This document shows, one piece after another, positions 21,813-32,893 of a stretch of 64,000 nt of DNA (its first letter is position 1; every line of letters starts with the position of its first letter). The position numbers and the translations under genes are program-made. Source of the DNA: Astropecten irregularis (lineage: Eukaryota > Echinodermata > Asteroidea > Paxillosida > Astropectinidae); the NCBI GenBank assembly GCA_963971285.1, contig OZ020250.1, forward strand, positions 8,416,499 through 8,480,498, read 5' to 3'. The notes under the pieces are model-generated. The model ran no database searches and was not told where the DNA came from. It saw nothing but the letters and a program-made list of their open reading frames with translations.

Positions 21813-22070
21813 TTTGTTTTGTTTTGTTTGACGTCCGTGTTCGGAATTGTTTGCCCATAAGGGCACTAAATCTCCTTGTCAAATCGCTCATCCTAAATAA
21901 GATTATTGTGACCCATGGTGCAGTGCAGCCAAAACAAATATGCAACGTCTTGATGTTTTGCTCAACCGGGCTGGACGGATTATTCTGAGGGTTCCACCAA
22001 CAACATCTCGAACAATTATTTATAGCAAATTGGTATGGGACAACCTACAAGTTAGACGTGAACACCATCT
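21813..22070 (+). pseudogene. LINE reverse transcriptase C-terminal fragment, second copy
   Basis: Nearly identical to 19070-19290 but extending further, through YSKLVWDNLQVRREHHL, before being cut by a TTAA-flanked MITE at 22074. The segment shared by the copies (18906-19290 and about 21655-22038) also includes one HINE family 2 unit, so LINE and repeat were duplicated together. Confidence 0.65.
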
Positions 22071-22073
22071 TAA

Positions 22074-22735
22074 AGGTAGTGTCATACTTTGGTAAGAAAC
22101 CAAAACAGAAATATTCACAGATTTACGTATAACTTACAGGTTATGAAGATGGTGCTGGTAGAAACATACTGGTGAAATGTTTCCGCCTGAAATGGTGTAT
22201 TTATCCAGAAATTAGTAAAACAACGACCGAAAATCTTTTTGATTTTTCAAAAGATCAAAAATAAAAGAGAAAAGTACGGAAGTGCATTAGGACATGCGTA
22301 AAATGCGTAAAAAAAAATTAGGGGTCTGCTATTCCGCCCGGGCGAATTACTATTCCGCCCGGGCGAATTAACAGCGGAATGGGGATATGTCTCGTGGTAT
22401 GTGTTATTCCGCGGCCCATAGGGCGCCCCTGCCAGTGGCGTCACCAGACTTTGGAGTCTGGGGGGGGGGGCACAAGGGGGGCACTAGCAATTGTTGGGGG
22501 GGGCAAACCTTTTATATATTATATATTTTTTTCGCCAACCCAAATTTCAAATGGGGGGCACGAGGGGGGGCACGAGGTTTTCCAGGGGGGGGGGGGGGGC
22601 ACGTGCCCCCCTGGTCCCCCCTTGGCGACGCCACTGGCCCCTGCCCGGCGAATATGGGAAAAATTTTGTCTCGGAGTTCTTGACCGTCACGAAGGTCTAG
22701 GGATTTTTGTATTTGAGGGTGGGGCCAGATTATGG
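22074..22735 (+). mobile_element. Composite TTAA-target element with CCCGGG palindromes
   Basis: It begins with a TTAA target (22070-22073) and the TIR AGGTAGTGTCATACTTTGG. It continues through a body shared with 43-48 kb MITEs, then tandem palindromes ATTCCGCCCGGGCGAATTA, then CGGCCCATAGGGCGCC and GACCGTCACGAAGGTCT. A reverse-orientation relative at 32230-32667 has the same order, which shows this is one element family. It carries the hAT-type MITE at 22433-22636. The right end was not defined. Confidence 0.6.
22433..22636. mobile_element. hAT-type MITE, 204 bp, second copy
   Basis: It has the same termini and interior as 7257-7459. The 8-mer GCCCCTGC flanks it on both sides (22425-22432, 22637-22644). 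The related element at 32.2-32.7 kb lacks the MITE at the matching position, giving a paralogous empty site. Confidence 0.92.
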
Positions 22736-22823
22736 TAATAACGCACAGCGCATATGACGTATGCTGATTGATTATGCAAAATGCCAGCTACAGGAATTAA
22801 TGAGACAATCTGAGCTGTATATG

Positions 22824-23351
22824 TGTTGAGGAATTAGCGGTACTGCGAGATGATAAAGGGCGCCACCACGCGACGCGCTGGGCAAGCGAGCGAGTAAAAA
22901 CGTCAGTGAAGCGTTTTGGTGACAGCACCGGATCGGCAATTCTATGGGGGGGGGGAGAAAAACCAGTTAACCGGCATTGGATGGTAAGGGTCTTTATTCC
23001 TCAATTATATTAAGTGATTATAATAATGTATGTGATGATCCTAATGATAAGATGTTTCTGATAATGCAAGATTATTTGGCATGTATGCCAAAGGAGTATA
23101 CTCCTTTATATCACAAAGTGTCGGAAATACACACCTTGCCCGAGTGTATCGTCATGACTCTTTACATTCCTCATTAACAACCGCATGTCCCACTTTATTC
23201 TTATTCTTATTTTCTGTTAACTTGTTTATTGTTCACCAGAACGGGTACCGTGTGAGAAATGATTAAAGATCTATCCCGGACATGCCTGAACTCAATCAAC
23301 CAAGTGTCTCCACCGGTTCATTTTCTGTCTCCTACCTGCCAATCCATAACA
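22824..23351 (+). repeat. BEL/Pao 5' LTR, 528 bp
   Basis: Matches 29772-30106 joined to 31353-31536 with scattered differences, including a 17-base deletion near the repeated GGAGTATACTCC and an 8-base insertion near position 33 of the 3' copy. Confidence 0.92.
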
Positions 23352-23430
23352 TTTGGTGACCCTGACGTGATGTCCCGAGCATACACCTAGCTTCACCACA
23401 GCGCTTGACAGCCATCAGACATCCGTTACT

Positions 23431-25795
23431 ATGGATACTGATCCAAATATCACTCGCCGAGTTCTGCGATCCTATGCAGCAGGACGAAATGCGGATATCC
23501 AATCTGATTTCCCCAACCCACTGCAAGATGATTCACGCAGTGTCCAGATGTCGACCAGGAGTAGACGCGGCAGCCATGTGTCGCAGCCTCCATCGCAGCC
23601 TCCATCGGAGCATTCATCGCAGGATCCATCGCAGCATCCATCGCAGCATCCATCGCAGCATTCATCACAGCATTCATCGCAGGATCCATCGCAGCATCCA
23701 TCGCAGCATCCATCGCAGCATTCATCGCAGCGTTCATCACAGCGTTCAGAGAACATTCACCTGCGACAACAGGAGCTTGCACATGCCAAGCTGCGCCTGG
23801 AGATGGAGATGAAGTCCAGAGCCGAGCGAGATGCAATTGACAGACAGCTACGGGAGGCCCAGCAAGCTCGTCTCTCAGCATTGAATGAGGAGCAACATCT
23901 TCTGAAGATGAAGGAAAACCTTTCAAGGCAAATCGAACTTGAACTGCAACTGCGGAACGCCGAGATCAATCTTGCACATGCCAGACTTGACTCAGACCTT
24001 GTTTTAGAAAACAGTTTGGGGGAACGTGACTCCTAACCATCTGCGGGGCCAAATGTAGGTCATAACATCCCTGAAAAACCAGGTTTGTCTGTAAATGTGA
24101 GTGATACGTTGCTTGAAAACCGCAGCATACCTTTGCCATTTCCTGTGCCTCAGCCAATTGCTGCGTTGCTGCAACCGAGCATTACGCCTCAACCGAGCGC
24201 CGCGATGCCTCAGCACAGTCCAACCTCACCCCTACATGGCAGTTCGTTTGTACCTTCCTTTCCATACCAGTGTGTGTCATCTGAACCTTACTTTCTTCCC
24301 CACTCATTTCTACAGCAGGTACCTGTGTGCTGTGTATCATCCACCTTGGCCACACCACCGACCATGTTTTCACATGGCGCTGGGGCGCCAACTGGGCACG
24401 TATCCGCCTTTCCGTCGGACATTTCCGGTCATCCGATTGCGACCTTGCAATCCTCTCGTCAATTGGGCACTAGACCCATACCGACGACCTTCCCGACCAC
24501 GCCCATTTTGAGTGCACCAGTGCCTGTGAAAACCCTGCCAACCTCTTTGGTTGGCCCTTCTAGTGGTAAATGGTTGAATTCTGCTCCGACCGAGAGAGCC
24601 ACAACTAGAACCTCCACTCCAACCGGGCCATGCATCTCTCCGTTGGAGTCTCCACATCCCCCAATCACTGTGGCTGAGCAAGTAGGGGTGGCCCCAGTGA
24701 CTGACGGTCCAGCCTTGATGAACCAGATGGTGCAAAGTTCTATGCTGGCTGCCTCTGCAGGGGGAATCAACATGGAAGTCCCTCAATTCGGCGGGGGCGA
24801 TCCATCCGAATGTCGATGCTTCGAAACCATGATCGATGGCTGTATAAAGCCCCTGATACACTTGAGCGAGTTGCAGAAGTACTTCATTGTGAAGTCAAAG
24901 CTCAGTGGCCACCCTAAGAAGGATATATTGGGGCTAGAACATGACCCAACTCCTTTCAGCAGGGCCATGGCAACGCTGAAGCGCCTCTATGGCGACATCG
25001 GTGTCCTCATCCGGGCCAAAATCGAACGTCTTTATACGGCTTGGCCGAGAGTGACAGCGAACGACTCCAAAGGACTGTTCGAATTTGCCTCAGCGGTTGC
25101 GGCTCTCATCACCCAATTGGAGAGTGCTCCCGAGAGAGAGGCTGAGCTTCGAGCCAACTCGACCACCTGCATTCTGTATGGCCGACTGTCACACTCGCAT
25201 CAAACAAACTGCCTTCCTAAAGCAGATGACCGCGAAGGGGATTCATGCCTTTTCCTTAGTCGATCTGAACCGTTGGTTGGGGGAAACTGCCTCCGTTGCC
25301 CGTAAAAAGATGCAGCTCGAAGACAGCCTTCATCTCCGAGCTGGCTCCCAAAACAACCACAACCCTCGTCGGCGTGGCGTTTCCACTTACCACACCGAGA
25401 GCAGAGACAAGAGCCAAACCCAGTCGGCCATAAGAAATGGAGAGAGTCGAAACACCGGTGTGGACAACTCTACAGGCAGTGGAAAGAAACCATTCAAGAA
25501 GTGGTGTCCTTACTGCAAGAGTGAGCACTGGTTATCCCGCTGTAACGAGTTTGGCAAGCTTACCATAGAAGAACGAATCAGATGGATCAAAGATGGCCGT
25601 CGTTGCTGGCAGTGTGCACGCCTGCACAAACAAGGGAAAAGCTGTGACTTTAAGAAAACCTGCCGGGATCAACTCCACCTCACCGTCCTTCACAATCTTA
25701 TCCCTCAGCCGGGATATGGAGTCTATTATTCTGGCTTCAACTCTAATCTCTCCGCCTTTTATGATGATGGAATCCAAGATGTCTTACTGAGGTAA
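23431..25795 (+). pseudogene. BEL/Pao Gag, with nonsense and frameshift
   Basis: ATG at 23431 opens a frame with a serine/glutamine/histidine repeat (SQHPSQ-type units, 23580-23745) followed by a charged coiled-coil (to about 24000). An in-frame TAA at 24034-24036 interrupts it. The same frame then runs on through a proline-rich linker and the capsid-like region (EVPQFGGGDPSECRCFETM near 24780). A one-base shift near 25190 moves the frame to one carrying two zinc knuckles: CPYCKSEHWLSRC, then CWQCARLHKQGKSCDFKKTC (25500-25665). These are hallmarks of BEL Gag. Confidence 0.85.
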
Positions 25796-25797
25796 GC

Positions 25798-28700
25798 ATG
25801 AAGATTGTTTCAGTAGTCCTTTACGGTAATGGAACCCAGCTGAAGACTCACTGTCTCTTAGATGACGCCGCCAACCTTTCCATGATGTTGCCAGATGCAG
25901 CCAGAGCTCTCCGTCTCAAAGGCAAAGGGACAGAGATACCCAGCGCCACTGCCAGAGAAGAGTGTACCCCCTGTAAGGGGACATTGCTCAATCTGCAGAT
26001 CGCTCCAGCAGACCATCCTGACAACAGGTTCCAGATGTCCCGGGTATTCTCCTCCCCCATGCCGCGGTTGTCTGAGCATTCGGTTCCTGCCAAAGATCTG
26101 CAGCAGCGATGGGCCCACCTGAAGGATCTCCCCCTTCATGATTGTAGGAACGTCCGTCCTCTGATACTCATCGGCAGTGACAGACCTGATCTTGTGGTCC
26201 CCATTGAGAGCCACTTCGGTCCAGATGGGGCACCCGTGGCTGTTCGAACCAAATTAGGTTGGGCAGTTCAGGGTCCCACACTTACCTACCGACGAGGAGG
26301 TGAGGTGAATCGCCTTCAGGGATTCACAAGTCGTGAAGCTGACGAGGTCCTCCATGAGAATGTTCGCCGGATGTGGCAAAATGATGCTCAAATGTATAAC
26401 GAGCGCAAGCATGCTACTCGCTACAAGCAGGACCAGAGAGCAGTCGAACTCCTGGAATCCAAGTCTACCTTTGTTGAGTTGGACGGTGTTAGAAGAGTAG
26501 CAACTCCACTCCTATGGAGACGTGACGAGGATACGTTCTCTAGTCCAGCATCTTCCGTTCTGCCTGCTCTCTGAAGAAATGAGCAACGCCTTCAGAGAGA
26601 CCCTGATCTTGCAGCTGTACACTGCAAGAAGATCCAAGAGCTGAAAGAGAGTCAACTCATTCACACTGTGACGGAAGACGGCAGAAAGAAACCCACACCT
26701 CGCCAGTGGTATATTCCACATCATGTCGACAAACAAAATGGTAAGCATAGGCTGTTGTTTAACTGTGCCTTTCAATATCAGGACGAGTCTCTAAATGATC
26801 ATCTCCTCCCGGGCCCCACACTTGGCTTCACTCTTGTGGGAGTTTTGTTGAGGTTCCGTCGACACCTTGTGGCTGTCTCGGGAGATATTAAGGCCATGTT
26901 TCTTTGTGTTCTTATGCTTGAAGAAGATCGGTCTGCCCTTCGCTTTCTCTGGAGGGAACTAGAATCCAACGCTGAGCCGGATGAGTTGGAGTGGAATGTC
27001 TTGTCCTTTGGGACGACCTGCAGCCCGTGCTGTGCCACCTTTGCTCTCCAGAAGCATGTGAAAGATATCATTCAGGTACCAGATGTGGTTAGGAGTGTGA
27101 CCGAATCCTTCTATGTTGATAATTGCCTGGACGGCAAACCAACAGCCGATGAAGCTAAGGAGTTGGTGGAGAAGTTGGTCCAATCACTAGGCTCAGGAGG
27201 GTTTCCGATCGTCAAGTGGGCCAGCAACATCCGTTCTGTTGTAAGCGAGCTCCCCCTCGAGGCTCGCTCTAACAATGCGTAGTGTTGGATCAACCTGAGT
27301 GGCAGTTCCCCGGAGGAGGCTGCCTTAGGGCCCAGGTGGAACTTCAAGGATGACGTCCTGACCTACCAGCTCAACCTCAAGGACTGGCCGGTTCCAACAA
27401 GGCGAACCATACTAAGTGATGTCATGCAATGCGCTGACAAAGACCCACTGGGTTACTTTATGCCTTACATTGTCAGAGGCAAGATGCTACTACAGGAACT
27501 ATGGAAACGCCCCCTAGGTTGGGACGATGAGATCCCTGATGAAGGAGACAAGGGGCTACGACCTCAACACCTCCAGTGGCGTGAAGAGCTTGCTGACCTA
27601 CCTAACATCCACCTTCCGAGATGTTACATCCCGTCTCACTTCAAGCCAGAGGACACTGGATATGAGCTTCATGTGTTCACCGATGCCTCTGAGAAGGCAT
27701 ATGTGCGGTTGCTTATTTGAGAGCCACAACCCCACCTATGGAGGTCAGTGTGAGATTTGTGATGTCTCGCTCAAGGTTGGCACCAAAGCGTGTCCAGACC
27801 ATCCCCTGACTTGAACTCCAAGCAGCTGTCAGCGGAGCTGAGCTAGCAGAGCTGTTGGAGGATGAAATGAAGATGAAACTGTCCCTCACATGTTGGAGTG
27901 ACAGCACAACTGTGTTGACATGGATCAAGTCCGAGTCCTGTCGCTACAGCCGATATATTGGTGCCCGAGTTGCCGAAATTCAACGACTTACTGACCCTGT
28001 GGTGTGGCGGTATGTCGACACGGCCAATAATCCAGCTGACGACCTTACCAGAGGGCTGAGGCTGGGCAAGTTGAATGACAGCAGCCGTTGGCATTCTCCA
28101 CCGTTCCTACTCCTCCCGAAAGAACGGTGGCCAATCTTGCCGGCACCAGTTAACAGTGAGGAAGCAGATGCTGAACTCACCCACCGGGGATTCATCGCAC
28201 TCACGACCGCCACAGCTGAGCCCGGTCCAGATGTAGACTTTACCGAGTTTACCTCCTGGGAGGACCTACTTGAGAGCTACTGTGCCATCCTCTGTGAGCA
28301 AACGGGGCGGCCAAAGCCTGACTTTCTGACAGCAGATGAACGTTCAACGACTGAACTTTACCTTTTCCAGCGGGCACAGGCCGACAGCTTTCCAGAAGAA
28401 GTTGCTGCTCTTCTAGCGGGAAAGAGTGTATCCTCGAAGAGTCGTTTGGCCAGTCTTGCCCCAGAGCTTGATGAGAACTGCCATCTCATCCGAGTTGGCG
28501 GAAGACTCCGTCGAGCCTAATCCCTTGATGAGTCGCTGAAACACCCCGTAGTGCTTGACCCGAAGCACCCCATCACTCTTCTCCTAATAAAGGAGGCTGA
28601 CACTCGCTTAGGACACTGCGGGACTGGGACAGTCCTTGCTGATCTGCGCCGCAGATTTTGGGTACTACGTGGGCGCCGAGCTATCCATAGCCTACAGAGC

Positions 28701-29575
28701 CGTTGCTCAAGCTGCTTGAGTCTCCGGGTTGGTAAACCCCCATTCTATTCAACCGGTGTGGACTGTTTTGGACCCTTTTCCGTCTGCATTGGAAGACGGT
28801 CCGACGGTCCGTGCCATTTACCTTGACCTGCTGGAGTCCCTAGATTCCAATGCATTCCTACTTGCCTTCAGTCGTTTTAGATCTAGACGCGGAACTCCCC
28901 ATGAGATCCTCTGTGACAATGGGATGAACTTCAAGGGAGGCCAGGCCGAGATGAGAAGGGCCTATGAAGCCATGACTCCCAGCCTTCAAGAGAAGCTAGC
29001 CAAGCACCAGGTGCGTTTCAAGTTTAACCCGCCTGCTGCACCTCATTTTCTATGCCATTCTTGGCAACCAGACCGTTTCTCCCGCCGTCTTATATACCAG
29101 TCTGACGGAGGTGGAGGCCTTGATTAATTCGAAGCCGCTGAGTTACGTCTCGTCTGCTGTTGCAGATCCAGACCCAATCACACCCTTTATGCTGCTCATG
29201 GGGCGGCTGGATCATGCACCTTCCCAGTTGGTTTATCCTGATCGGGACATACTTTATAGTCGCCGACGCTGGAAGCAGTGCCAGGTTTTGATGCAACGAT
29301 TCCGGAAGGAGTTCACACAGTCATACCTGCCTGCCATGCAGAGACATCAAAAATGGAGAGGGGATGCTGACAACCTCAAACCAGGTGACGTCGTCTTGGT
29401 GGTTGATCCGCAGCAAGTGCGTGCCTCCTGGCCACTGGCCAAGATTATAGAAACATCCCAGTGTTGATGGACGGGTCCGCTCTGTCAAACTGCAAGGTGG
29501 TGGTCGGGAATACCTACGCCATGTCTCCCGTCTCATCCACTTACCAGCAGAGCCAGAAGCACACCCTTCTAATGG
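25798..29575 (+). pseudogene. BEL/Pao Pol (protease, RT, RNase H, integrase), multiply disrupted
   Basis: The protease region shows LLDDAANLSMM where the family has LLDSGA-type residues. The RT region is HRLLFNCAFQ, then SLNDHLLPGP, GDIKAMF and SFYVDNCLDG (YVDN in place of YVDD), 26740-27140. RNase H shows HVFTDASEKAY near 27690. Integrase has a GHCGTGTVLADLRRRFW zinc region near 28610 and ILCDNGMNFKGG near 28905. The end is PGDVVLVVDP and a REYLRHVSRL tail near 29520. Lesions include in-frame stops at 26572, 27280 and 28518, frameshifts near 25795, 27715 and 29110, and an apparent deletion around 28740-28800 between the first integrase aspartate region and the next motif. Confidence 0.88.
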
Positions 29576-30239
29576 GTAGAGTCCTGAAGTGCAGGGATCC
29601 TAAGCAAGTAAAACTTGGATTCTGTCTTACCTTTATCCTGTTTTACATGCTACCAGATTTTTGTTTTTTTTGCCTTTTGCCTTTGCCATGCCTTTGGCGT
29701 TTCAATCTTTGCTTATCTTGTTGTAACCTGTATGGTTTTGTTAACTGCTACCCGCAGTTTAGGGGCGGCTATGTTGAGGAATTAGCGGTACTGCGAGATG
29801 ATGGATGATACAGGTCGCCACCACGCGACGCGCTGGGCAAGCGAGCGAGTAAAAACGTCAGTGAAGAGTTTTGGGGACAGCACCGGACCGGCAATTCTAT
29901 GGGGGGGGGGAGAAAAACCAGTTAACCGGCATTGGATGGTAAGGGTCTTTGTTCCTCAATTATATTAAGTGATTATAATAATGTATGTGATGATCCTAAT
30001 GATAAGATGTTTCTGATAATGCAAGATTATTTCGCATATTCCTTTATATCACGAAGTGTCGGAAATACACACTTTGCCCGAGTGTATCGTCATGACTTTT
30101 TACATTAATAATAATAATTACATTTATTGTGCGCACAATGCATAATAAATAATGTTCTAATGCGCATTACAAAAATGAATCTCACAATATATTTAAGAAA
30201 TACAAAATAAAACAATAATGCAGCGTAAAACAATTAGAA

Positions 30240-30977
30240 CTAGACATTTAAGTGTTCGTGGACGAACACGGAGCTGTTCCGACTTATTTAATCAGCTTTG
30301 TAAGCTCTGATGACGTCATGATGATGTCAGGGTCAATTTCATGGCAGCATACTCATGTACATGATGCAGCAAAGCTTTTATAAAAAGAATCATTACCATA
30401 GCATTTTTCATTCTTCAGATATGCTGCAAACAAAAAATCAGGCTTTTTTGATGACGTCATGATGTCATCATGTTCATTTTTCGAAGCAATGCACAACTAC
30501 ATGATATAACAAAGCTTTTGCCAAAAAAATCATTACTGTAGCACTTACCGTTCTCGAGATATACTGCTAATCAAAAATCAGCTTTTTTGATTACGTCATG
30601 ATGACGTCACACTAAATTTCGTGGCAGCATGCACAACCACATGATATGACAAAGCTTTTGAAAAAAAAAGAATCATTTCCATAGCATTTGCGGTTCTCGA
30701 GATATGCTGCGAACAAAATTGACTAATTAAATATTCAAATGACTGTCACATGACTAATTAATAAAGAATTTTAACAAACTCAGTCTTAGGATTAACTTCA
30801 GCTTATAAGCTTTCATAATATACCACACATAAGCTTACCAGAATAAGATTATAAAAGATTAGGAATAAACAAACTTATCACACAAAGCTATGGAAGCAAA
30901 AAGTGCGAAGGTATAATAATAATAAAAACCAGAACGAAAACTAAACCTGTTCCGACATCAGAAATGTCGGAACAGCT
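30240..30977 (-). mobile_element. HINE-like element, family 2, complete
   Basis: Read on the minus strand. The 5' end is AGCTGTTCCGACAT, loop, ATGTCGGAACAG (30976-30947), followed by GTTTAGTTTTCGTTC. The interior has about four ~137-bp tandem units with TGACGTCAT-ATGACGTCA. The 3' end has the complementary arm GTCGGAACAGC (30283-30273), a perfect 8-bp hairpin GTGTTCGT/ACGAACAC with a two-base loop (30269-30252), then TTAAATGT and CTAG (30243-30240) followed by T. The asymmetric arms, 3' hairpin and T-T insertion fit Helentron-derived HINEs. Confidence 0.75.
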
Positions 30978-31058
30978 AATAAAAACAAAAACACCACAAC
31001 AAGAGTAAAAACAACATTTCCAGAGTATACTGTTTCTTAATTTAAAAATGACAAAACA

Positions 31059-31295
31059 TTAGTTAAAAGCCTTATTGAATAAAAACGTCTCCAGGTCACG
31101 TTTAAACCCTATTATAGTAGCATTACTCCTAATATGGCCAGGTAGCTGGTTCCACAGTTGGGGACCAGCCAACATAAAAGCTCTCTCCCCAAATGTGTTC
31201 ATAGTCACACAACGTGGGACATGTAATTTTAAATGACAAGATGAACGAAGGGAATATGAAGAATCATGCAACTGTATAAGATTACAAATGTACAT
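31059..31295 (-). pseudogene. LINE ORF2 C-terminus
   Basis: A 78-codon end containing YSLRSSCHLKLHVPR, FGERAFMLAGPQLWNQLPGH and FKRDLETFLFNKAF. This is the conserved closing segment of CR1/Jockey-clade reverse transcriptase proteins. It is truncated upstream by the insertion edge. Confidence 0.88.
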
Positions 31296-31536
31296 GGGAG
31301 CAAGGTTGTGAAGTGATTTAAAAACAAACAGTAAGATTCAAACAGTAACATTCCTCATTAACAACCGCATGTGCCACTTTATTCTTATTCTTATTTCTTT
31401 GTTAACTTGTTTATTGTTCCCCAGAACGGGTACCGTGTGAGAAATGATTAAAGATCCATCCCGGACATGCCTGAACTCAATCAACCCAGTGTCTCCACCG
31501 GTTCATTTTCTGTCTCCTACCTGCCAATCCATAACA

Positions 31537-32229
31537 ATATGTATACAGTACAACAAAGCCATGGCGTGTATGTGGCCGTCTTGGTCAATTCGTTCCCTTG
31601 AAGGCATTGCCATAGGCGACAACATTATGATGATGTTGGAGGACATGGAGTGCGACTTTGGGGATGATTTTGCGAATACGAAATTAAATTAAGAAAATGA
31701 AATCACTCTAATAATACAACATGACGTAATCATTTCAACGATACAAAATTATTTAAATCACATGTTTTTTAATTGTTTCACTTGTGGGCGGCAGATGTTG
31801 CACAAGTACTGTTTCTACCTCTTGGGGTTGTAAATTTGTGATCATTGAAACCTCTTGGACTAATGATATTTTTTCCTGGAATTTAAATCTAAGTGAAATG
31901 AAGTTTTGCAAGAAATTAAGTGCTTTCCACAACGCATAACCGTGTTGAGGCCATCATGCCGACAGCGCGACTGACGGTCGCTACCGTAGCTCGTCGTCGA
32001 GCTAGACGGCATATGCATAGAAAATATACACTGCCAAGTTAAACGCCAGCTGAGCTCGATTGCGTAGTTACATACAGTACAGTCCTCAAAATCTTTCCCG
32101 AAAAATATACAACATGAATAATTCATGATGTGAGCTGAAACTCGCTCGCTGATTGGCTCCCTTGGAAATCCAAGAGAGATTCGACGAAAAGTAAAGAAAA
32201 AATTCAACATCGCTTTACAAAATTAATAT
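31537..32229. other. Right flank of the BEL insertion, unrecognised
   Basis: An open stretch just after the LTR (to 31692, plus strand) ends in an acidic tail (MMMLEDMECDFGDDFANTKLN). A minus-strand frame (32210-31860) is also open. Neither shows a domain I recognise. A plus-strand exon remnant is possible. Confidence 0.3.
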
Positions 32230-32667
32230 CCAAGACCTTCGTGACGGTCCAAAGTCTCCCCATATCCGCCGCGCGGGGCACCCTATGGGCCGCAGGAAAG
32301 CAACAACGAAGGTCTTTGAACCAAGACTAGTTATTTGGCTGTGCCCTTTACTGAAATGGACAGGGCTAGGAGTGCCTGCAGTAATCCGCCCGGGCGGAAT
32401 AGTAATCAGCCCGGGCGGAATAGTAATTCGCCCGGTCGGAATAGTAATCCGCCCGGGCGGAATAGCAGGCCCCTAATTTTGTTTTTACTCATGTCCTAAA
32501 TGCACTTCCGTAGAAAAGACATACTGTGGGTGTTTTTCACTGTTTTCTCAAAAAGTGGGCACCGTATGGGACTGACATTTTCACAGATGACTTTTACTGT
32601 ATATGTCTTGATATTTTTGCCCATGTATCTGTATTTCTTTGATAAAAACCAAAGTATGATATTACCT
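32230..32667 (-). mobile_element. Composite TTAA-target element, copy without MITE
   Basis: Reverse-orientation relative of 22074-22735. It ends in ACCT then TTAA at 32668-32671. It has four CCGCCCGGGCGGAATAG-type palindromic units at 32386-32465 and the GACCGTCACGAAGGTCT block at 32237-32251. It lacks the hAT-type MITE present in the other copy. Confidence 0.6.
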
Positions 32668-32893
32668 TTAATATCATGGTCTATACATGTTAAAGCGGTC
32701 TGGTTCCAGACTACCTTAGCGGTCTATTTTCTTACGTAAATGACCAACACTCCCATCAAACTGGACACCGTGTGGAGAGTAATCTCTGTCTCCCCCGACC
32801 TAGGACTGAATTTGGGAGGAGAACCTTCCAATTTCGAGGTGTGTAACCATGGAACAAACTGCTTGCATCCTTAAAACAGCCCATTATTATTTG

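Larger units (their letters stand above)
30107..31352 (-). mobile_element. CR1/L2-like LINE, 5'-truncated, inserted in the BEL LTR
   Basis: On the minus strand it has an RT C-terminal coding end (31295-31059), a 3' UTR, and a 3' tail of repeated ATT ending at 30107. ACATT at both borders fits a short target duplication. About 500 bp remain after removing the 738-bp HINE. 5' truncation is normal for LINE insertions. Confidence 0.8.
22824..31536 (+). mobile_element. BEL/Pao LTR retrotransposon, degraded, 3' LTR interrupted
   Basis: LTRs start TGTTGAGGAATTAGCGG and end CCATAACA. The element is flanked by the 5-mer ATATG (22819-22823 and 31537-31541), the usual BEL/Pao duplication size. After the 5' LTR the sequence reads TTTGGTGACCCTGACGTG (primer site). 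Coding order is gag, zinc knuckles, A17-type protease, RT, RNase H and integrase with a C-terminal DUF5641-like region. Many stops and frameshifts show the copy is old. The 3' LTR is expanded by a LINE that itself holds a HINE element. Confidence 0.93.
29772..31536 (+). repeat. BEL/Pao 3' LTR carrying nested insertions
   Basis: LTR sequence occupies 29772-30106 and 31353-31536. The inserted block 30107-31352 is a minus-strand LINE with a HINE inside. The insertion point lies in GACTTTTTACATT relative to the uninterrupted 5' LTR, with ACATT repeated at both edges. Confidence 0.9.

Noticed and set aside
30300..30720. TGACGTCA clusters as host CREB-regulated promoter
   Set aside because: The motif is part of every HINE unit in the window, with no gene start nearby.
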